This document shows, piece by piece, positions 60,220-64,000 of a stretch of 64,000 nucleotides of DNA. This stretch comes from Flavobacterium panacis. Its GTDB lineage: Bacteria > Bacteroidota > Bacteroidia > Flavobacteriales > Flavobacteriaceae. The stretch is from NCBI RefSeq assembly GCF_024649945.1, contig NZ_JANKMS010000012.1, positions 62,001 through 126,000 of the forward strand. The letters are read 5' to 3'. The notes beneath the pieces were generated by a model, which ran no database searches, had not been told where the DNA came from, and saw nothing but the letters and a program-made list of their open reading frames with translations. The translations under genes were made by a program, and so were the position numbers. The first letter of the stretch is position 1. The number at the start of each line of letters is the position of its first letter.

Positions 60220-61134
60220 ATGGTAGATATTACGCATAAAATAAGTACTTTAAGAGTCGCAACTGCAACTGCAATTGTAAAAGTCAGCAGGCAGGAAACA
60301 ATTGATGCGGTTGTGAATAATTTAGTGCCAAAAGGAAACGTATTTGAAATGGCAAAAACGGCAGGATTATTTGCTGTTAAAAACACGCATTTATCTATTC
60401 CCGATTGTCATCCACTTCCAATTGAATTTACTGCTGTAGAATATAATATCGAAGCTTTGGATATTCATATTATTTTCAAAGTAAAAACGGTTTACAAAAC
60501 AGGCGTTGAGGTTGAAGCCATGCACGGCGCATCAATTGTAGCATTGACGATGTACGATATGCTAAAACCGATAGACAAAGAAATCGAAATTTCGACCATC
60601 AAATTAATCAATAAAGAAGGTGGAAAATCATCTTTCAAAAATAAATTCCCGAATGTAATCAAAGCTGCGGTTTTCGTTTGTTCCGATTCGATTTTTGCAG
60701 GCGATAAAGAAGATCGTTCTGGTAAAACAATTGTAGAAAAGTTAGATTCGTATGGAGTTGAAACTTCGCATTATGAAATTATTCCAGATGAATTGGATAT
60801 TATTCAGGAAAAAACTAAAGCTTTCGCGAAAGAAAATCAGTTAGTGATTTTTACAGGCGGAACAGGCTTGTCTCCAAGAGATGTTACACCAGAAGCTTTG
60901 GCGCCATTATTAGAAAGTCGAATTCCAGGAATCGAAGAAGCAATTCGTAGTTATGGACAAGAAAGAATGCCATATGCGATGCTTTCTAGAAGCGTTGCAG
61001 GAACTTTAGGCAAAACGTTGGTTTTGGCTTTGCCGGGCTCAACAAACGGCGTACGAGAATCGATGGATGCTGTTTTTCCGCATGTGATGCACGTTTTTCA
61101 TATTTTAAAAGGAAAAAATCATGACATCCTCTAA
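60220..61134 (+). CDS. moaCB: Bifunctional MoaC-MoaB fusion
   Basis: Residues about 1-140 are MoaC (cyclic pyranopterin monophosphate synthase), with KGNVFEMAKTAGLFAVKNTH, PDCHPLPIEFT and GASIVALTMYDMLKPIDK including the catalytic Asp/Lys pair. Residues about 150-304 are MoaB/MogA (molybdopterin adenylyltransferase), with FTGGTGLSPRDVTPEAL and LALPGSTNGVRESMDAVFP. Fusions of these two steps are found in some Bacteroidota. It overlaps moaA by 14 bases. Confidence 0.94.
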   Translation: MVDITHKISTLRVATATAIVKVSRQETIDAVVNNLVPKGNVFEMAKTAGLFAVKNTHLSIPDCHPLPIEFTAVEYNIEALDIHIIFKVKTVYKTGVEVEAMHGASIVALTMYDMLKPIDKEIEISTIKLINKEGGKSSFKNKFPNVIKAAVFVCSDSIFAGDKEDRSGKTIVEKLDSYGVETSHYEIIPDELDIIQEKTKAFAKENQLVIFTGGTGLSPRDVTPEALAPLLESRIPGIEEAIRSYGQERMPYAMLSRSVAGTLGKTLVLALPGSTNGVRESMDAVFPHVMHVFHILKGKNHDIL

Positions 61135-62128
61135 CATTATTTTAACGGATGGTTTTGGGCGCAAACATAATTATTTGCGCATTTCGCTGCTGGAAAAATG
61201 CAATCTGCGTTGTACGTATTGCATGCCGGCTGACGGAATCGTGCTTTCTCCAAAAGCCAGTTTAATGACGGCTGAAGAGATTTTTGCAATTGCTGAAACT
61301 TTCGTAAAAAATGGTGTTGACAAAATACGATTAACTGGTGGCGAACCTTTGCTTCGAAAAGACTTTCCAGAAATCGTTTCTAAATTGTCAGAATTAGATA
61401 TTTCGCTTTCGATAACAACAAACGGAATTTTAATTGACCGTCATATTGAGACTTTAAAACAATTTAAAGTTCAAAAAATCAATTTGAGTTTAGATACTTT
61501 AGTTTCGTCAAAATTTGCTTCTATAACGCTTCGAAATCAGTTTGAGAAAGTAATTGACAATCTGCATTTGCTTTTGAATAATGATTTTCAGGTAAAAGTA
61601 AATGTAGTTTTGATGAAAGGTTTTAATGATAATGAAATTGTTGATTTTGTAAAACTGACTCAATTTTTACCAATTTCTGTTCGTTTTATCGAATTCATGC
61701 CTTTTGCAGGAAACGAGTGGGATAGGAGTAAAATGGTTTCACAAAAAGAAATTCTGTCTTTAGTTGAAAACAGTTTTTCTTCAGATGAAATTCAAAAGTT
61801 GGAAGACGAAAAAAACTTCACTTCAAGAAATTATAAAATAAAAGATTTTCAAGGCGATTTCGGAATCATCAGTTCCATTACCAATCCGTTTTGTGACAGC
61901 TGCAACAGAATCCGCTTGACGGCTGACGGAAAAATAAAAAATTGCCTTTTCTCTAATTCTGAAACTGATTTATTGACGGCTTTTAGAAATGGGGAATCTA
62001 TTGAGAATTTAATTATGACTTCTATTCAAAATAAAAAGAAAGTTCGAGCAGGAATGGTTAGTGTTTCAGAAATAAATGATCCTGCTAAACATTTTGATAA
62101 TCGCAGTATGATTACGATTGGAGGGTAG
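61121..62128 (+). CDS. moaA: GTP 3',8-cyclase MoaA
   Basis: The 335-residue radical SAM enzyme has the N-terminal 4Fe-4S motif CNLRCTYC (about 28-35), the SAM-contact LTGGEPLLRKDFPE, and the C-terminal substrate cluster CDSCNRIRLTADGKIKNCLF. It ends in the conserved Gly-Gly dipeptide needed for activity. It converts GTP to the first intermediate of Moco synthesis. It is the last gene of the operon, followed by a family A palindrome. Confidence 0.97.
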   Translation: MTSSNIILTDGFGRKHNYLRISLLEKCNLRCTYCMPADGIVLSPKASLMTAEEIFAIAETFVKNGVDKIRLTGGEPLLRKDFPEIVSKLSELDISLSITTNGILIDRHIETLKQFKVQKINLSLDTLVSSKFASITLRNQFEKVIDNLHLLLNNDFQVKVNVVLMKGFNDNEIVDFVKLTQFLPISVRFIEFMPFAGNEWDRSKMVSQKEILSLVENSFSSDEIQKLEDEKNFTSRNYKIKDFQGDFGIISSITNPFCDSCNRIRLTADGKIKNCLFSNSETDLLTAFRNGESIENLIMTSIQNKKKVRAGMVSVSEINDPAKHFDNRSMITIGG

Positions 62129-62150
62129 ATACGGTATTTTTCATTTAGTG

Positions 62151-62254
62151 TGTCATTTCGACCGAAGGGAGAAATCGCACTAGTTGATCGACTAAGATTG
62201 GTTCTTTACTTTGCGGAATTTCTAGTGCGATTTCTCCCTTCGGTCGAAATGACA
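62151..62254. repeat. Palindromic intergenic element, family A copy 2
   Basis: The arms 62151-62183 and 62222-62254 are exact complements over 33 bases. They match copy 1 at 1303-1406 almost base for base (arm GACCGAAGGGAGAAATC) but have a shorter, different centre. The element lies between moaA and the lysine-rich protein gene and could act as a terminator for either. Confidence 0.95.
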
Positions 62255-62271
62255 AAAAAGACTAAATAAAA

Positions 62272-62297
62272 AAAGGTTCAACTTTACGTCAAACCTT
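62272..62297 (-). terminator. Probable terminator of the lysine-rich protein gene
   Basis: An imperfect stem AAGGTT/AACCTT with partly paired interior (62273-62278 with 62292-62297) is followed on the minus strand by eight T. It lies 8 bases after the stop at 62306. Confidence 0.7.
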
Positions 62298-62305
62298 ACT
62301 TCAAA

Positions 62306-62947
62306 TTATTTTTTCTTTTTAGCTTTTGCCTTTGATTTTTTCAAAGCTTGTGCTTTCTTTTCAGCGGCTTTTTTAGCTTGAGCTTTTGCCTTTTCCTTTT
62401 TCGCCTTTTCTTTTTTCTTTTCAGCAGCTTTTAGTTTGGCGTTTTTCGCTTTTTCCAATTTTTTGATAACCGCTTTAATTGCCTTTTCTCTTTTCTTTTC
62501 CTTTTCTTTTTTGGCTTTCAGTTTAGCTTTAAGCTTTGATTTTATATCGTTTTTTTCTTTGCCAATTTTTTCAACAGTTACAACGGGCTTGTTTTCAGAA
62601 GCATCATTAGTTTTAATTTCTACAATTTCAGAAACTATAGGTTCTTTTTTTGCAGGTGTTGCAGCGACTTTTTTTACGGTAGCTTTTGGAGTCGTTTTAG
62701 AAGCGGCTCTTACTGGTGTTTTTGTTACTGGTTTTACTGTGGCTGCAGGTGCTTTTGTAGCTGTTGTTCTTGCGGCTGTAGTTCTAGAAGTAGTAGCTTT
62801 TGTTGCTGGTGTTTTTGTAGCAGTTCTCGTTGTTCTTTTAACTGTTGTCTTAGTTTCTGGTTGAACTTCTGTAGTGGTTTCTACAGCTGTTTCTGCTGGA
62901 ATATCGGTTGCATTTTCAGCAGGAGTACTTGGATTTCTTTTTATCAT
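62306..62947 (-). CDS. Lysine/alanine-rich histone H1-like protein
   Basis: The 213-residue protein is almost entirely low-complexity. Residues about 1-115 are rich in T, A, P, K and R with KTPATKATTSRTTAARTTA-like runs, and residues 130-213 are a highly basic KAK/KEK helix (KAVIKKLEKAKNAKLKAAEK and similar). It resembles the bacterial H1-like nucleoid proteins (AlgP/Hc1-type). There is no signal peptide. A DNA- or RNA-binding role is expected from composition. It sits between the Moco operon and the rubredoxin-domain gene. Confidence 0.75.
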   Translation of the reverse strand: MIKRNPSTPAENATDIPAETAVETTTEVQPETKTTVKRTTRTATKTPATKATTSRTTAARTTATKAPAATVKPVTKTPVRAASKTTPKATVKKVAATPAKKEPIVSEIVEIKTNDASENKPVVTVEKIGKEKNDIKSKLKAKLKAKKEKEKKREKAIKAVIKKLEKAKNAKLKAAEKKKEKAKKEKAKAQAKKAAEKKAQALKKSKAKAKKKK

Positions 62948-63081
62948 AACTGTATTTTTTTGTTGAGTAAAATAGCTTGATACTAAGAATGTTAAATGGC
63001 ATCTGAGGTATAATGCTTTGATGCGGATTCTTAGCTTAGCTAAATATACGCATTTTTTTTAAATACATGAAAATTAAGTTT
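62948..63081. other. Gap upstream of the lysine-rich gene
   Basis: This 134-base gap contains a short inverted pair (CTAAGAAT and ATTCTTAG around 62983-63030) and presumably the promoter of the minus-strand lysine-rich gene. No gene or consensus promoter is evident. Confidence 0.5.
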
Positions 63082-64000
63082 TTACTGTTTTACAAGTTCT
63101 AAAATTGTAAAATTACTTTTTGGAGCTTCACATAAAGAACAACAATAATCTTCGGGTAAATTCTCAAATAAAACTCCTTTTGGAATGCCTTGTGTTTCGT
63201 CTCCGTATTCTGAATTGTAAAGCGTTAAACATTCCTGGCATTGGTAAATATCCAACTGCGGTTTTTCTTTTTTCTGCAGATTTTCAGTTGTTTCTGAAGC
63301 TGTATTTCCTAATTCTTCAAAATATTTTCGGCTTAATTCAATTAAAATTGTTGGAAGTTCCAATTTGTCAATGTCTTGAGAGTGCACAATATATTCTCGT
63401 GTATTAGGGTCGAAGTTCTTGGCAAACAAAACATTGTAAGTATCTCGAATTTTGATGGATTCTAAAGCCGCAGGAAGTTCGTTCTTTTCGATGACAATTG
63501 AAGTAAAATAATGTCCATCACGGTTGTATTCCGAAATTCCGAAATTTAATCCGTATGTGCTGATGTCGAATTGATCTAATGTTCGAACTAAGAAAGTTTT
63601 TAAGTTTAAAGCCCATTCCATTGCAACGGGTAAATGCCAGTTTAATTCTAACAAAGAATGACGAACATTGATTCCTCTTTTTCCGAGAAATTTTTCCCAT
63701 TCTAATTTTCGATCTTTTGGAATTCCTTTTATAATGAAAGATTTCCAAGGTGTGATACAGATTTTCCCGATTTTGCATTCAAAACACAAATCGCACATTT
63801 CTTTTAGAAAATCCAAATCGTAAAGATTATTTCGCCAATATAATCCAAGCCAATATTGATCAATTCCCATTCTATTCATTCCTTCATAATATGGAAATGG
63901 ATAAAACGGAATATTTAATGGTTTATCAATGGTTCGATTATTGGTGTCCAAAGCTTCGCTGACCAAAGTGAAAAGCAATTCGATGTCAATAGAATCTTCT
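63082..64000 (-). CDS. Rubredoxin-domain protein with NIR/SIR-like half domain, 5' end outside the window
   Basis: About 305 residues are visible and the frame stays open to the window edge, so the true start is beyond 64000. The C-terminal 55 residues form a rubredoxin with the Cys pairs in YQCQECLTLY and CCSLCEAPKS. Upstream, CKIGKICITPWKSFIIKGIP resembles the strand-turn of the nitrite/sulfite reductase ferredoxin-like half domain (LTPWR-type). This would make it an electron-transfer or siroheme-linked reductase component. Its position beside Moco and cobA genes supports a nitrate/nitrite assimilation role. Confidence 0.7.
   Translation of the reverse strand, partial: EDSIDIELLFTLVSEALDTNNRTIDKPLNIPFYPFPYYEGMNRMGIDQYWLGLYWRNNLYDLDFLKEMCDLCFECKIGKICITPWKSFIIKGIPKDRKLEWEKFLGKRGINVRHSLLELNWHLPVAMEWALNLKTFLVRTLDQFDISTYGLNFGISEYNRDGHYFTSIVIEKNELPAALESIKIRDTYNVLFAKNFDPNTREYIVHSQDIDKLELPTILIELSRKYFEELGNTASETTENLQKKEKPQLDIYQCQECLTLYNSEYGDETQGIPKGVLFENLPEDYCCSLCEAPKSNFTILELVKQ

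Noticed and set aside
62436-62864. Plus-strand frame opposite the lysine-rich gene
   Set aside because: Its Ala/Val/Phe-rich product is the antisense of biased Lys/Thr codons; terminator position and composition favour the minus-strand gene.
1-64000. Prophage, insertion sequence or integrative element
   Set aside because: No transposase, integrase, phage structural gene or tRNA-linked attachment site was seen; the intergenic palindromes are the only mobile-like features.

Overview
The window is AT-rich DNA from a member of the Flavobacteriaceae, most likely Flavobacterium. The signs are two SusC/SusD outer-membrane uptake pairs, families typical of Bacteroidota (DUF2975, DUF3667, DUF4293, DUF4919), a Rho factor with an Asn/Gln-rich insert, and promoters of the TTG-N19-TAnnTTTG type. 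I see no rRNA, tRNA, CRISPR array, transposase or prophage. All calls come from reading the sequence; no database search was run.

Layout. 1-9 kb (minus strand): LOG-family phosphoribohydrolase, acetyltransferase, lactonase, a serine hydrolase/DUF1801/MBL-hydrolase operon, small stress or regulatory genes and a DUF2975/HTH pair. 9-17 kb: small orphan genes of the kind found among polymorphic-toxin immunity genes (SUFU, DUF2314-ankyrin, an acidic protein), then an SPFH/zinc-ribbon operon. 17-19.6 kb: lpdA and a NUMOD4/HNH-like protein. 19.8-29.6 kb: one functional unit made of a LytS-like kinase, a secreted zinc metalloprotease, SusC, SusD and a LytTR regulator, with a 21-bp-spaced direct repeat in front of the protease that looks like a LytTR site. 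29.6-42 kb: core genes (ABC exporter, truA, YfcE-like phosphoesterase, NarL-type two-component pair, rho, M28 peptidase, Lrp/AsnC regulator, rocD). 42-55 kb: a sulfatase locus with SusC, SusD, three sulfatases, a fatty-acid hydroxylase family protein, a 39-residue membrane protein and a rhodanese-thioredoxin fusion, but no glycoside hydrolase. 55.6-62.1 kb (plus strand): a molybdenum-cofactor operon (moeA, mobA, cobA, moaD, moeB-rhodanese, moaE, moaCB, moaA). 62.3-64 kb: a lysine-rich H1-like protein and a truncated gene with a rubredoxin domain and a possible siroheme-reductase half domain.

How genes cooperate. The 19.8-29.6 kb block reads as a sensor-controlled peptide or protein uptake locus. 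The 42-55 kb block reads as an importer plus periplasmic desulfation system for sulfate esters that need not be glycans. The Moco operon contains the siroheme-branch methyltransferase cobA and lies near the putative siroheme-reductase/rubredoxin gene, which fits a nitrate/nitrite assimilation region continuing past the window.

The most unusual structural feature is between the genes. At least ten intergenic gaps each hold a long inverted repeat. Three belong to one sequence family; the others have unrelated arms, often built from an iterated short word. Two of them overlap or supply the stop codon of the neighbouring gene (truA, moeB).
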